From Bordetella flabilis (GTDB lineage: Bacteria > Pseudomonadota > Gammaproteobacteria > Burkholderiales > Burkholderiaceae_B): 64,000 nt of DNA. The stretch covers positions 5,022,001-5,086,000 of the forward strand of contig NZ_CP016172.1 of NCBI RefSeq assembly GCF_001676725.1. Direction: 5' to 3'. Both the position numbers and the translations under genes were made by a program. Below the pieces are notes generated by a model. That model was not told the origin of the DNA and did not search any database. It saw only the letters and a list, made by a program, of their open reading frames with translations. This document shows positions 42,186 through 53,491 of this stretch, piece after piece (position 1 is the stretch's first letter; the number at the start of each line of letters is the position of its first letter).

Positions 42186-43058
42186 TTATACCTTTCCGGT
42201 GGGATCGAGACGGTCGCGCAGCCAGTCGCCCAGCAGGTTCAGTCCCAATACGGTAAGCATGATGGCGAGTCCCGGGAAGACGCTGATCCACCACGCCGTC
42301 TGCAAATAGGTGCGTCCGTCGGCCAGCATGCCGCCCCAGCTCGGGATGGTCGGGTCCACGCCCAGCCCCAGGAAGGTCAGGCTGCTTTCCAGCAGGATGT
42401 TGTTGGCCACGTTCAACGCCATCAGGATGATCAGCGGCCCCAGCAGATTCGGCACGATGTGATGCCGCATCATGGCCAGGTCGCGTACGCCAAAGGCGCG
42501 CGCCGCCTGGACGAATTCGCGCTCGCGCAAGGCCAGCACCTGCCCGCGCACCAGCCGGGCGTACTGGACCCATTGCGAAATGACCATGAAGAAAATTACA
42601 TTGAAGAGCCCGCCACCCAGGATCGAAATGAACGTAATCGCGACCAGGATGAAGGGCAAGGCCAGTTGCACGTCGGCGAAACGCATCACGATCACGTCCC
42701 ATACGCCACGGTAGTAGCCGGCGACCAGGCCCATGATGGTGCCCAGCAGCGCACCGAAGACGACCGACACGAAGCCCGCCGTGAGCGAGATCTGCCCGCC
42801 CACCACCACGCGGGCCAGCACGTCGCGGCCCAGCGGGTCCGTACCGAGGACATGCGCCAGGCTCTGGAACGGCGGCGTCAGGCGCGCGGCCAGGTCCATG
42901 CCTTCGCCGCCGTCCGGAAACAACCAGCCCGACAGCAGCACGGCCAGCACCATGGCGGCGGTCAGCACCACCCCCAGCACGAATTCCAGGGAGCGGAAAC
43001 GGTTGCGCGAGCGCCCCTTGGCCGCGGTCTTGGTCAACGTCGTTTGCATGGGATTCAT
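42186..43058 (-). CDS. Peptide ABC transporter permease, DppC type
   Basis: A 290-residue inner-membrane protein with the BPD_transp_1 fold: LGTDPLGRDVLARVVVGGQISLTAGFVSVVFGALLGTIMGLVAGYY is the classical DppC/OppC N-terminal core, and the EAA loop is near VQAARAFGVRDLAMMRHHIVPNLLG. ATG 43058 overlaps the dppB stop (ATGA). It forms the channel together with DppB. The first 30 residues are basic and poorly conserved. Confidence 0.9.
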   Translation of the reverse strand: MNPMQTTLTKTAAKGRSRNRFRSLEFVLGVVLTAAMVLAVLLSGWLFPDGGEGMDLAARLTPPFQSLAHVLGTDPLGRDVLARVVVGGQISLTAGFVSVVFGALLGTIMGLVAGYYRGVWDVIVMRFADVQLALPFILVAITFISILGGGLFNVIFFMVISQWVQYARLVRGQVLALREREFVQAARAFGVRDLAMMRHHIVPNLLGPLIILMALNVANNILLESSLTFLGLGVDPTIPSWGGMLADGRTYLQTAWWISVFPGLAIMLTVLGLNLLGDWLRDRLDPTGKV

Positions 43059-43978
43059 CGGATGCGGATACGCGGGTCGACAATGCCGTAGGCGATATCG
43101 ACCAGCAGGTTGACGATGATGATGACCAGGGCGAGCACAGTCACCGTGCCTTGCAGGACGGGATAATCACGCGCACCGATGGCGTCGAAGGCCAGCGTGC
43201 CCATGCCGGGCCAGTTGAAAACCTTTTCGATGACCACGATGCCGCCGATCAGGCCGCCAAACTGCAAGCCCATGTAGGTAATCAGCGGGATCGCGCAGTT
43301 GCGCAAGGCGTGCTTGTAGAGCACGACCCGTTCGCGCAAGCCTTTGCTGCGCGCCACCATCACGTACTGCGCCGAAAGAGTGTCCAGCATCGTGGTGCGC
43401 ACCAGCCGCACATTGGTGGCGCTGAGGATTACGGCCATGGTCAAGGACGGCATGATCAGGCTGATCGGCCCGTCCCAGCCGGAAGGCGGCAACAGCGGGA
43501 AGGTGATGGACAACAACAGCACCAGCATCAGCGCCAGCCAGAAATTCGGAAAGGACAGCCCCACCAGCGACAGGATGCGTATCACCTGGTCGCTGGCCTT
43601 GCCCTTGTGCACGGCGGCATGCACGCCCAGGGGAATGGAGATCAGCAGGGACAACGCCAGCGAGACAAAGGCCAGCAGCAGCGTGGCGGGCAGCGCATCG
43701 CCAATCAGTTGCGACACCGACGTGCCGCCCATGAAGCTGCGGCCGAAATCGCCGGTCAGGATGCCTTGCATGTACGACAGGTACTGCACCGAGAATGGCC
43801 GGTTCAGCCCCAGGGCCTGCCGTATGTTCTGCAAGTCCTGCTCGGTGACGCTGCCTGCGCCTTGGCTCAGCATGATGGCCGGGTCGCCCGTCATGCGGAC
43901 GGCATAGGATACGAGCAAGGTCACCGCCAGCACCACAAAGACGGCCTGCAGCACGCGTTTGATAAGGAATCCGATCAT
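43055..43978 (-). CDS. Peptide ABC transporter permease, DppB type
   Basis: A 307-residue protein with the DppB/OppB N-terminus (FLIKRVLQAVFVVLAVTLLVSYAVRMTGDP), LGLNRPFSVQYLSYMQGILTGDFGRSF, and the EAA loop (TMLDTLSAQYVMVARSKGLRERVVLYKHALRN). It forms the transmembrane channel with DppC. It starts 48 bp after the binding-protein gene, all on the minus strand. Confidence 0.9.
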   Translation of the reverse strand: MIGFLIKRVLQAVFVVLAVTLLVSYAVRMTGDPAIMLSQGAGSVTEQDLQNIRQALGLNRPFSVQYLSYMQGILTGDFGRSFMGGTSVSQLIGDALPATLLLAFVSLALSLLISIPLGVHAAVHKGKASDQVIRILSLVGLSFPNFWLALMLVLLLSITFPLLPPSGWDGPISLIMPSLTMAVILSATNVRLVRTTMLDTLSAQYVMVARSKGLRERVVLYKHALRNCAIPLITYMGLQFGGLIGGIVVIEKVFNWPGMGTLAFDAIGARDYPVLQGTVTVLALVIIIVNLLVDIAYGIVDPRIRIR

Positions 43979-44026
43979 ACGGGGAGCGCCCCGTTATTGG
44001 CGGGGCGCGCGACGGGTTGCGAAGAC

Positions 44027-45556
44027 TTATTCGACACTGGCGTCGACGAAACGGAAGCGGATGTCGCCCGGCACGGTCAGGTTCTTGACGCGCTTGTTCA
44101 CGCCCACGACGGTATCGAGCGCGTACAGCGGCATCTCCAGGGCCTGGTCCGCGACGTAGGCGGCGATTTCGCGCAGGGTTTTCTGGCGTTCGTCCGTCTT
44201 GTACGTATTGCGCTGCGCATCGAGCATGGCGTCCAGCTTGGCGTCCTTGTCATAGGGATTCCATTTCTGTCCGCTGTGGTACATCAGGTAGGCGGTATTG
44301 TCGTAGTCGTAGGTCCAGCCGCCCCAATACATCTGCCACAGCTCGCCCGTCTTGCCCTGCGGGATGATGTCGTTGATCAGCACCGGCGTTTCGTAGGGCT
44401 TGATCGTGGTCTTGATGCCCACACCTTGCAGGTAGCCGGCGATGGCCTGCGCCACCTCGCGGAACTGCGTATCGCTGCCGCGGATGTCGAGCTGCAGCGC
44501 CGCGCCCGGCTTGACCCCGGCCTTGGCCAGCAGCTTCTTGGCTTCGGCGGGGTTGAACGGCAAGGGCTTGAGCGCGGGGTCGTAGCCGAACGACAAGTCA
44601 CCCTGGAAGCTGGCGATCGGCTTGGCATAGCCCAGCAGCAGCTGCTTGATGATGGCGTCGCGGTCCACCGCCATGATGAGCGCGCGGCGCACGTCGCGGT
44701 CCTTGGTGATGCCGCGCGACGTGTCGTAGCGGGCAACCACGGTACCGGGCCCGCTGGTGCTCACGATAGTGGCGTTGGACGACTTCTTGATGGTGTCGAC
44801 CAGACCCAGGGGCACGGCGGTGGCGATATCGACACGGCCGGCCTGCAACTCGGCCACCTGCGTGGCCGGCTCCGACACGAAGCGGTACACCACCTGGTCC
44901 AGCTTGGGCTTGCCGCCCCAGTAGTCGTCGTTGCGCGCCAGCGTCAGGCTGACCTTGGGCTTGTATTCGACGAACTTGAACGGACCTGTGCCGACGGGAT
45001 GCTCGTTGAAATAGGCCTCGCCTTTGTCCTGGATGTATTTCGGGGGCACGATCATGCCGCCGTAACCGGCCAGTTTCGTCAGGATGACCGGGTCCGGCCG
45101 TTTCATGAGGAAGTCCACGGTATGGTCGTCCACCACGACAATCTTGTCGATGGAGTTGTAGTTGGACTGTTGCGGCCCCTTGGCGCCTTCGGCGCCCAGC
45201 AGGCGATCGAAGGTGAACTTGACGGCATTGGCATCGAAAGGCTCGCCATCATGGAACTTGACGTTCTCGCGCAGCTTGAAGCGGATCCGGGTGTCGTTAT
45301 CCAGGAACTCCCAGCTGGTCGCCAGGCCCGGCTGCAGCTTCATGTCGGCGCCGCGCATCGTCAGGCCGTCGAACAGATTGCTGCCCACGGAGCCCCACCA
45401 CGTCACGAAGGTATCGATCGGGTCCCAGCTTCCTGCATCCTGCGTGACCGCCACGGTGAGGGTACCCGCAGCTTGCACGGGTGCCGCCACGGCCAGTGCA
45501 CTGCCGAGGGCCAGCGCTGCGCCGAGCGCACGGGCATTTTTGGTGAAGGTAAACAT
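44027..45556 (-). CDS. Peptide ABC transporter substrate-binding protein, SBP_bac_5 type
   Basis: A 509-residue periplasmic binding protein. The start at 45556 has GGGAGG upstream and signal peptide MFTFTKNARALGAALALGSALAVAAPVQA. The mature part shows LQPGLATSWEFLDNDTRIRFKLRENVKFHDGEPFDANAVKFTFDRL and ...NPAEAKKLLAKAG, both typical of the DppA/OppA family. It binds di- or oligopeptides or other short solutes; the ligand is not legible. Confidence 0.9.
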   Translation of the reverse strand: MFTFTKNARALGAALALGSALAVAAPVQAAGTLTVAVTQDAGSWDPIDTFVTWWGSVGSNLFDGLTMRGADMKLQPGLATSWEFLDNDTRIRFKLRENVKFHDGEPFDANAVKFTFDRLLGAEGAKGPQQSNYNSIDKIVVVDDHTVDFLMKRPDPVILTKLAGYGGMIVPPKYIQDKGEAYFNEHPVGTGPFKFVEYKPKVSLTLARNDDYWGGKPKLDQVVYRFVSEPATQVAELQAGRVDIATAVPLGLVDTIKKSSNATIVSTSGPGTVVARYDTSRGITKDRDVRRALIMAVDRDAIIKQLLLGYAKPIASFQGDLSFGYDPALKPLPFNPAEAKKLLAKAGVKPGAALQLDIRGSDTQFREVAQAIAGYLQGVGIKTTIKPYETPVLINDIIPQGKTGELWQMYWGGWTYDYDNTAYLMYHSGQKWNPYDKDAKLDAMLDAQRNTYKTDERQKTLREIAAYVADQALEMPLYALDTVVGVNKRVKNLTVPGDIRFRFVDASVE

Positions 45557-45627
45557 GGTCGCCTCCCGGGACGGTTGCTTATTCGATGATGATGAAGAAA
45601 TTCTCTGCATGACGGACCTGAGCCGTT

Positions 45628-47478
<1,851 letters not shown>

Positions 47479-47603
47479 AGGGATACGACAGAAAAGGAAA
47501 ACCGAATGTTAACGATTTATCGGTAAATCTTAAACACCGGCGACTGATTCTTTACCCTTACCGTGGCCAGTACCAATTAAGGACAAACCCGGGTTGCCAA
47601 CAC

Positions 47604-47631
47604 AAAAGAAAGCGGGGGGCATGCCCCCCGC
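47604..47631 (-). terminator. Intrinsic terminator of the spoVR operon
   Basis: A perfect 20-bp palindrome (GCGGGGGGCATGCCCCCCGC, 47612-47631) is followed, on the minus strand, by TTTCTTTT (plus 47604-47611). It lies 38 bp after the spoVR stop codon and separates that operon from the ABC operon, which runs the same way. Confidence 0.85.
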
Positions 47632-47669
47632 ATCGCGTACCGGCGATCCGACGGTCTTGATTCAGGCTG

Positions 47670-49205
47670 TCAGGGCGACAACTCCCTGAACGCCAAGGTC
47701 TGTCCGTTGGAATCGGTCTCTTCCATGCGGACCTTGAACCCCCACAGGCGTACAAGGTGCTTCATCACCTGGTCGGCGTCTTCCGGCACCAGTGGGCGGC
47801 CACGGGTCTGCTGATGCCGCAGCACCAACGACCGATCCGAGTCGCGGTGATAGCGCACCACCTGCACATCCGGCACGAGGTTGTCGCGGTTGTGCTGTTC
47901 GGCGAGCAGCTTGCGCACATGCCGGTACCCTTCGTCGTCGTGTATGGCGACCACTTCCAATTGCGGGTTTTCCTCATGGTCCGCGATGGCGAACAAACGG
48001 AATTCCCGTATCAACCGGGGCGACAGGTACTGGGAAATGAAGGATTCATCCTTGAAGTTGCGCATGGCGAAGTCCAGCGTCTTCTGCCAGTCGCCACCCG
48101 CGATGTCGGGGAACCAGCGCCGGTCCTCTTCGGTGGGGTTTTCGCAAATGCGCCGTATGTCCTGCATCATCGCGAAACCGAGCGCATACGGGTTGATACC
48201 GCCGTAGCCACGCTGGTCGAACCCGCGCTGGCACACCACATTGGTGTGGCTTTGCAGGAACTCGATCATGAAGCCGTCATCGACCAGCCCTTTCTCGTGC
48301 AGCCGGTTCAGCAAGGTGTAATGCCAGAAAGTGGCCCACCCTTCGTTCATGACCTTGGTCTGCATCTGCGGATAGAAGTACTGGGAGACCTTGCGCACGA
48401 TGCGCACCAGTTCTTTCTGCCAGGTCTGCAGCTTGGGGGAGTACTTCTCGATGAAGTACAGGATGTTTTCTTCAGGGTCGGCCGGAAAGACCTGGCGCTT
48501 TTCGGTCCCGGGCTGCTCGGTCTTGGGCACCGTGCGCCAAAGGTCGTTGTACTGCACGCGCTGGTATTCCTCGCGCTCGGCAATGCGCTGCGCCTCTTCC
48601 TTGTACGAGACCGGATTGGGCCGCTTGTAGCGGTCCACGCCGTGCGACGACAACGCGTGGCATGAATCAAGGATTTCCTCCACGGCCTCGATGCCGTAGC
48701 GGTCTTCGCATGCCATGACGTAGTTGCGCGCGAAGACAAGGTAATCCAGCACGCCGTCCGCGTCCGTCCACTGCCGGAACAGGTAATTGCCCTTGAAGAA
48801 GGAATTGTGGCCGTAGCAAGCGTGCGCGATCACCAGCGCCTGCATCGCCATGGAATTCTCTTCCATGAGGTAGGAGATGCAGGGGTTCGAATTGATGACG
48901 ATCTCGTACGCCAGGCCTTGCGCGCCGCGCCGATAGGCCTGCTCGTTACGGATGAATTCCTTGCCGTACGACCAGTGCGGGTATCCGACCGGCAAGCCGG
49001 CGGAGGCGTAGGCGTCCAGCATCTGCTCGGAGGTGATGATCTCGATCTGGTTGGGATAGGTATCGAGACCAAACTCCGCCGCAACTTGGGAAATGGCTTC
49101 GTCGTACTGGCGGATCAGGTCGAAGGTCCACTCCGACCCCCGCGAAATGGGTGCGGCCGCCCGGCCGGCGGGCGGCGCCTCCAGGCTGCTCAGGATGTTG
49201 CTCAT
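47670..49205 (-). CDS. SpoVR family protein (YcgB)
   Basis: A 511-residue cytoplasmic protein of the SpoVR/YcgB family. Recognisable blocks include YASAGLPVGYPHWSYGKEFIRNEQAYRRGAQGLAYEIVINSNPCISYLMEEN and FWHYTLLNRLHEKGLVDDGFMIEFLQSHTNVV. Its conserved histidines (HACYGHN) suggest a metal site. The family acts in spore cortex formation in Bacillus but is also found in non-sporulating bacteria, always with PrkA and YeaH. Its ATG overlaps the yeaH stop. The molecular activity is unknown. Confidence 0.93.
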   Translation of the reverse strand: MSNILSSLEAPPAGRAAAPISRGSEWTFDLIRQYDEAISQVAAEFGLDTYPNQIEIITSEQMLDAYASAGLPVGYPHWSYGKEFIRNEQAYRRGAQGLAYEIVINSNPCISYLMEENSMAMQALVIAHACYGHNSFFKGNYLFRQWTDADGVLDYLVFARNYVMACEDRYGIEAVEEILDSCHALSSHGVDRYKRPNPVSYKEEAQRIAEREEYQRVQYNDLWRTVPKTEQPGTEKRQVFPADPEENILYFIEKYSPKLQTWQKELVRIVRKVSQYFYPQMQTKVMNEGWATFWHYTLLNRLHEKGLVDDGFMIEFLQSHTNVVCQRGFDQRGYGGINPYALGFAMMQDIRRICENPTEEDRRWFPDIAGGDWQKTLDFAMRNFKDESFISQYLSPRLIREFRLFAIADHEENPQLEVVAIHDDEGYRHVRKLLAEQHNRDNLVPDVQVVRYHRDSDRSLVLRHQQTRGRPLVPEDADQVMKHLVRLWGFKVRMEETDSNGQTLAFRELSP

Positions 49206-50467
49206 ACTGCTGCCTCCTTGCGGAACAGCTCGTGGAATACCGAGAAAATTTCGCCGCGCTCCGAGATGCGGCGCATCACGAAATGCTCGGCCGGCTCGCG
49301 CTCGTACTCGGCCCAGAGACTGCTCTTGCGCACGTCGTGCGTATCGTGGATTTCGATATACGCGAAGTAGCGGGCGCCGGGCAGCAGGTGTTCGGACAGA
49401 AAACGCGCGCTGCGCGCGGCGTCGGCGCCGAAAGAGTCGCCGTCACTCGCCTGCGCGGCATAGATGTTCCAGGTCGAGGGGGAGTACCGCTTCGCAATGA
49501 CGTCGCGCATCAGTTCCAGCGCCGACAGCACCACCGTCCCGCCACTCTTGGGATCATGGAAGAACGTGTCCTCGTCCACTTCCTCGGCATTGTCGGTATG
49601 GCGGATGAAGACGAGGTCCACATGCTCATACTTGCGCATCAGGAACAGGTACAGCAAGGTGAAAAAGCGCTTCGCCAGGTCCTTCTTGTTCTCGTCCATC
49701 GACCCCGATACATCCATCAGGCAAAACATGACGGCGCGGGCCATGGGCACCGATACCGACACGCGGTGCCGGTAGCGCAGGTCGATTTCGTCAAGGAAAG
49801 GCACCCGGGCGAGCCGGCCGCGGCATTCCTCGACCTCGGCGCGCGCGGCCGCCAGCATGGCGGCGGGCGCGCCCTTGCGTTCCAGTTCCTCCAGGGCTTG
49901 CTCCGCCTCGGACAGCTCGCGGCGCGCCCCCAGGCTCAGGGCGATGCGGCGCGACAGGGATGCCTTCAGGGTGCGCCCGACACTGAGTGAACTGGGAGCG
50001 CCCGTCGTCGTGTAACCGGCCCGCTGCCACTTCTTCTGGTGGACTTCGCCCAATTGCGTACGCGCCAGATGCGGCAGCTCCAGGTCTTCGAAGAAGAAGT
50101 TCAGGAATTCGGTGCGCGAAAGAGTGAAGGTGAATTGGTCTACCGAGTCGTCTTCGCCCGGATCGCCGCTGCCGCCCGCGCCACCTCCGCCTTCGGGGCG
50201 GTCGATGGTGTCGCCCTTGGCGAATTCGCGATTGCCCGGGTGGACGATCTCCCGATCGCCCCCCTCGCCGTGGCGCAAGCGCGGTTCGGAGATGTCCCGG
50301 GTGGGGAGGTTGATTTCACCGCCCTGGTCCATCTCTTCGATCGAACGTTCCCGTATCAAGTCCCGCACTGCCTTCCGGACCTGGGTCTTGTAGCGCCGCA
50401 GAAATCGCTCGCGGTTGACCGTGCTCTTGTTGCGTCCGTTGAGACGCCGATCGATAAGTGAATTCAT
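49202..50467 (-). CDS. YeaH family protein (DUF444)
   Basis: A 421-residue member of the YeaH/YhbH family: SLIDRRLNGRNKSTVNRERFLRRYK at the N-terminus, MFCLMDVSGSMDENKKDLAKRFFTLLYLFL (VWA-like DxSxS) in the C-terminal half, and a charged Gly-rich region near residues 80-105. It is one operon with prkA and spoVR; its stop overlaps the spoVR start and it begins 10 bp after prkA. The VWA metal site DVSGS is intact. The function is unknown; a role in nutrient-limitation responses is known for the E. coli operon. Confidence 0.92.
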   Translation of the reverse strand: MNSLIDRRLNGRNKSTVNRERFLRRYKTQVRKAVRDLIRERSIEEMDQGGEINLPTRDISEPRLRHGEGGDREIVHPGNREFAKGDTIDRPEGGGGAGGSGDPGEDDSVDQFTFTLSRTEFLNFFFEDLELPHLARTQLGEVHQKKWQRAGYTTTGAPSSLSVGRTLKASLSRRIALSLGARRELSEAEQALEELERKGAPAAMLAAARAEVEECRGRLARVPFLDEIDLRYRHRVSVSVPMARAVMFCLMDVSGSMDENKKDLAKRFFTLLYLFLMRKYEHVDLVFIRHTDNAEEVDEDTFFHDPKSGGTVVLSALELMRDVIAKRYSPSTWNIYAAQASDGDSFGADAARSARFLSEHLLPGARYFAYIEIHDTHDVRKSSLWAEYEREPAEHFVMRRISERGEIFSVFHELFRKEAAV

Positions 50468-50477
50468 ATTACCTCGC

Positions 50478-52403
50478 TCAGGAGGACTTTCGCACCCGCA
50501 AGTACCATTCGCAAAGCAGGCGAACCTGCTTTTCGGTATAGCCTTTCTCGACCATGCGCTCCACGAAGCTCTGGTGCTTGCTCTTGTCTTCCGCCGATGC
50601 CTTGGCGTTGAACGAGATCACCGGCAACAGATCCTCGGTGTTGGAGAACATTTTCTTCTCGATGACCTCGCGCAGCTTCTCGTAGCTGGTCCACGTCGGA
50701 TTGCGCCCGCTGTTATTGGCCCGGGCACGCAGGACAAAGTTCACGATCTCGTTGCGGAAGTCCTTCGGGTTCGCGATGCCCGCCGGCTTCTCGATCTTCT
50801 CCAGCTCGTCGTTCAGCGCCGAACGGTCGAAACTCTCGCCAGTTTCCGGATCCCGGAACTCCTCGTCCTGGATCCAGCAATCGGCAAAGGTGACGTAGCG
50901 GTCGAAGATATTCTGCCCGTACTCGGAATACGACTCCAGGTAGGCAGTCTGGATTTCCTTGCCGATGAATTCGGCGTAACGGGGCGCCAGGTAACCCTTG
51001 ATGAACTCGAGGTAGCGACGCCGCGTTTCCTCGGGGAAATCCTCGCGTGCGATACGCTGCTCCAGGACGTACATCAGGTGCACCGGGTTGGCTGCCACCT
51101 CCGTCTGGTCATAGTTGAATACGCTGGACAGGATCTTGTACGCAAACCGCGTCGAGACGCCCGTCATGCCCTCGTCGGTTCCGGCGTAGTCCTTGTACTC
51201 CTGCAGCGCCTTGGCCTTGGGGTCCACGTCCTTCAGTGTCTCGCCGTCGTAGACGCGCAGCTTCGAGTAGATGCTGGAGTTCTCGGGCTCCTTCAAGCGT
51301 GTAAGCACCGAGAACTGCGCCATCATGTCCAGGGTACCCGGCGCGCACGGCGCCTCCGCCAGGGAACTGTTGTGCAGCAGCTTGCTGTAGATGCAGACTT
51401 CCTCGGATACCTGCAGGCAGTACGGAACCTTGACGATATAGATGCGGTCGAGAAAGGCCTCGTTGTGCCGGTTGTTGCGGAATGTCTGCCACTCCGACTC
51501 GTTCGAGTGCGCCAGGATGGTGCCGTTGAAGGGAATGGCGGAGAACCCTTCGGTTCCCTTGAAGTTGCCTTCCTGCGTCGCCGTCAGCAGCGGATGCAGC
51601 ATCTTGATCGGCGCCTTGAACATTTCCACGAATTCCAGCAGCCCCTGGTTGGCCAGGCACAAGCCGCCGGAGTAGCTGTAGGCGTCCGGGTCATCCTGCG
51701 AATAGCGATCCAGCTTGCGGATGTCCACCTTGCCGACCAGGGAAGAAATATCCTGGTTGTTCTCGTCGCCCGGTTCCGTTTTGGCGATCGCCACCTGGCG
51801 CAACACGGAAGGTGTCAGCCGCACGACGCGGAACTGCGAAATATCGCCGTCGAATTCCTTGAGGCGCTTGACCGCCCACGGCGACATGATGCCGCTGAGA
51901 TAGCGGCGGGGAATCCCGTATTCCTGTTCCAGTTGCTCGCCGAAGCGGATCGGATTGAACAGGCCCAGCGGCGACTCGTTCACCGGCGACCCCTTCAACG
52001 CGTAGATGGGGTAGGTCTCCATCAACGCCTTGAGGCGCTCGGCGATGGACGACTTGCCGCCGCCGACCGGTCCCAGGAGATAGAGGATCTGCTTGCGTTC
52101 TTCCAGACCCTGCGCCGCGTGCTTGAAAAACGCGACGATCTGCCCGATCACGTCTTCCATGCCGAAGAATTCTTTGAAGGCCGGGTAGCGCCGGATGATC
52201 CGGTTGGAAAACAGCCGGGACAGGCGCTGATCGTTGCGCGTATCGATGATTTCCGGTTCGCCGATCGCGGCCAGCATGCGTTCCGCGGGGCTGGCGTATG
52301 CCATCGGGTCGCGCTTCGCCAGGCTCAGATATTCCTCGAGCGAGAGCTCGGTTTCCTGATCTCTGGCGTAATGCGATTTGAAGCCTTCGACGATGTTCAG
52401 CAT
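50478..52403 (-). CDS. PrkA-type serine protein kinase / AAA protein (YeaG)
   Basis: A 641-residue protein. The N-terminal PrkA AAA domain carries a Walker A-like GPVGGGKSS, followed by typical PrkA sequence (KLDRYSQDDPDAYSYSGGLCLANQGLLEFVEMFKAPIKMLHPLLTATQEG). The C-terminal part shows the PrkA kinase-like domain (FRDPETGESFDRSALNDELEKIEKPAG). First gene of prkA-yeaH-spoVR, which answers nutrient limitation in other bacteria and is often under nitrogen or stationary-phase control. No promoter motif was identified. Confidence 0.93.
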   Translation of the reverse strand: MLNIVEGFKSHYARDQETELSLEEYLSLAKRDPMAYASPAERMLAAIGEPEIIDTRNDQRLSRLFSNRIIRRYPAFKEFFGMEDVIGQIVAFFKHAAQGLEERKQILYLLGPVGGGKSSIAERLKALMETYPIYALKGSPVNESPLGLFNPIRFGEQLEQEYGIPRRYLSGIMSPWAVKRLKEFDGDISQFRVVRLTPSVLRQVAIAKTEPGDENNQDISSLVGKVDIRKLDRYSQDDPDAYSYSGGLCLANQGLLEFVEMFKAPIKMLHPLLTATQEGNFKGTEGFSAIPFNGTILAHSNESEWQTFRNNRHNEAFLDRIYIVKVPYCLQVSEEVCIYSKLLHNSSLAEAPCAPGTLDMMAQFSVLTRLKEPENSSIYSKLRVYDGETLKDVDPKAKALQEYKDYAGTDEGMTGVSTRFAYKILSSVFNYDQTEVAANPVHLMYVLEQRIAREDFPEETRRRYLEFIKGYLAPRYAEFIGKEIQTAYLESYSEYGQNIFDRYVTFADCWIQDEEFRDPETGESFDRSALNDELEKIEKPAGIANPKDFRNEIVNFVLRARANNSGRNPTWTSYEKLREVIEKKMFSNTEDLLPVISFNAKASAEDKSKHQSFVERMVEKGYTEKQVRLLCEWYLRVRKSS

Positions 52404-52696
52404 CGGGATACCTCCAACAACATCAGAAAAGGGCTGGCAGCGCTTCCGTCATTCCATTGTGTGCCCTAAATGGCTCCGTGTCGCCAGAAGAGATCACCAT
52501 ATTCTGATTCAAAGCGCTGCTATGTTGCTTTCCCCACACACAGCTATCGCAACAGGTTTTACGGCATCTTGTTTAGTCCGGCGACATGTGTCACAAGTTC
52601 CGCGCGGACCGCCATTTAAAGGGGGTTTTTTGCTTTAGCGTGGGTTTTCTCCATGGTGCAAATGAACGGGAAAATCAGCGGACCAAAACGGGCGCC
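52404..52696. other. Intergenic region between prkA and ribE
   Basis: About 290 bp, lower in GC than its surroundings. It has the prkA promoter region and the end of the ribE transcript. The AT-rich tract TTTAAAGGGGGTTTTTTGC (52614-52632) is conspicuous but does not form a clear terminator hairpin. No small gene or RNA was recognised. Confidence 0.4.
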
Positions 52697-53350
52697 TCAT
52701 GCGAACGATTGACGGGCGGCGCCGGCGTCCGGGGACTCGGATGAAGTGATCATGCGTTCGACGTATCGCGCGATCATGTCGATCTCCAGGTTCACTTTGT
52801 CGCCCACCTTTACGTTACGCAACGTGGTCATGCTTTGGGTATGAGGAATTACGTTAATGGTGATGTCACTACCCTCCACCTGGTCTATTACGCGGTTCAC
52901 CGTAAGGCTGATTCCATTGACCGTAACAGAGCCCTTATAGGCCAGGTATTTGGCGATTTGCCTGGGCGCGCGGATGATCAATTCACGCGATTCTCCAACG
53001 GCTGCGTAGCTCACCACCTGACCCAGTCCATCGACATGACCGGACACCAGATGCCCGCCCAAGGCGTCGCCCAGCCGCAGTGATTTCTCCAAGTTGACTT
53101 CCCCTTCGCGGTCCAGGCCAACCGTCAACTTCAGGCTTTCGCGCGAAACATCGATGTCGAAAGCGCGGTCGTGCAGGGCAACCACCGTCATGCAGGCTCC
53201 TTGCACGGCGATCGAATCGCCCATCGCAACATCGGATAAATCGAGACCGCCCGCGTCGATCCGAAGCCGTACGCCGCCGCCTCCATCGGGAGAGGCGTAG
53301 GGCTGCACTTGCACGATACGGCCGACTGCCGCGACGATGCCGGTAAACAT
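52697..53350 (-). CDS. ribE: Riboflavin synthase, alpha subunit
   Basis: A 217-residue protein starting MFTGIVAAVGRI, the family signature, at 53350 after AAGGAG. Two lumazine-binding repeats are visible: GDSIAVQGACMTVVAL and KGSVTVNGISLTVNRV, with GHLVSGHVDGLG linking them. It converts two molecules of 6,7-dimethyl-8-ribityllumazine into riboflavin. It lies 141 bp downstream of ribD on the same strand. No FMN riboswitch was seen here. Confidence 0.95.
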   Translation of the reverse strand: MFTGIVAAVGRIVQVQPYASPDGGGGVRLRIDAGGLDLSDVAMGDSIAVQGACMTVVALHDRAFDIDVSRESLKLTVGLDREGEVNLEKSLRLGDALGGHLVSGHVDGLGQVVSYAAVGESRELIIRAPRQIAKYLAYKGSVTVNGISLTVNRVIDQVEGSDITINVIPHTQSMTTLRNVKVGDKVNLEIDMIARYVERMITSSESPDAGAARQSFA

Positions 53351-53491
53351 GAAACACTCCTTGATGGGTTCTACAGGGTGCGGTGGCGCCGTCGCTTGCA
53401 TATGCGCATACGGCGCGCCCGGGACCATCCCGGACCTGATAGGGATAAGGATACCCGCGCCGCAAGGATGAGCGGCTGACGGCGGAACCCG

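Noticed and set aside
43151..45589. 812-codon plus-strand open frame opposite the ABC transporter genes
   Set aside because: Composition is that of an antisense shadow; the minus strand encodes well-conserved permease and binding-protein genes.
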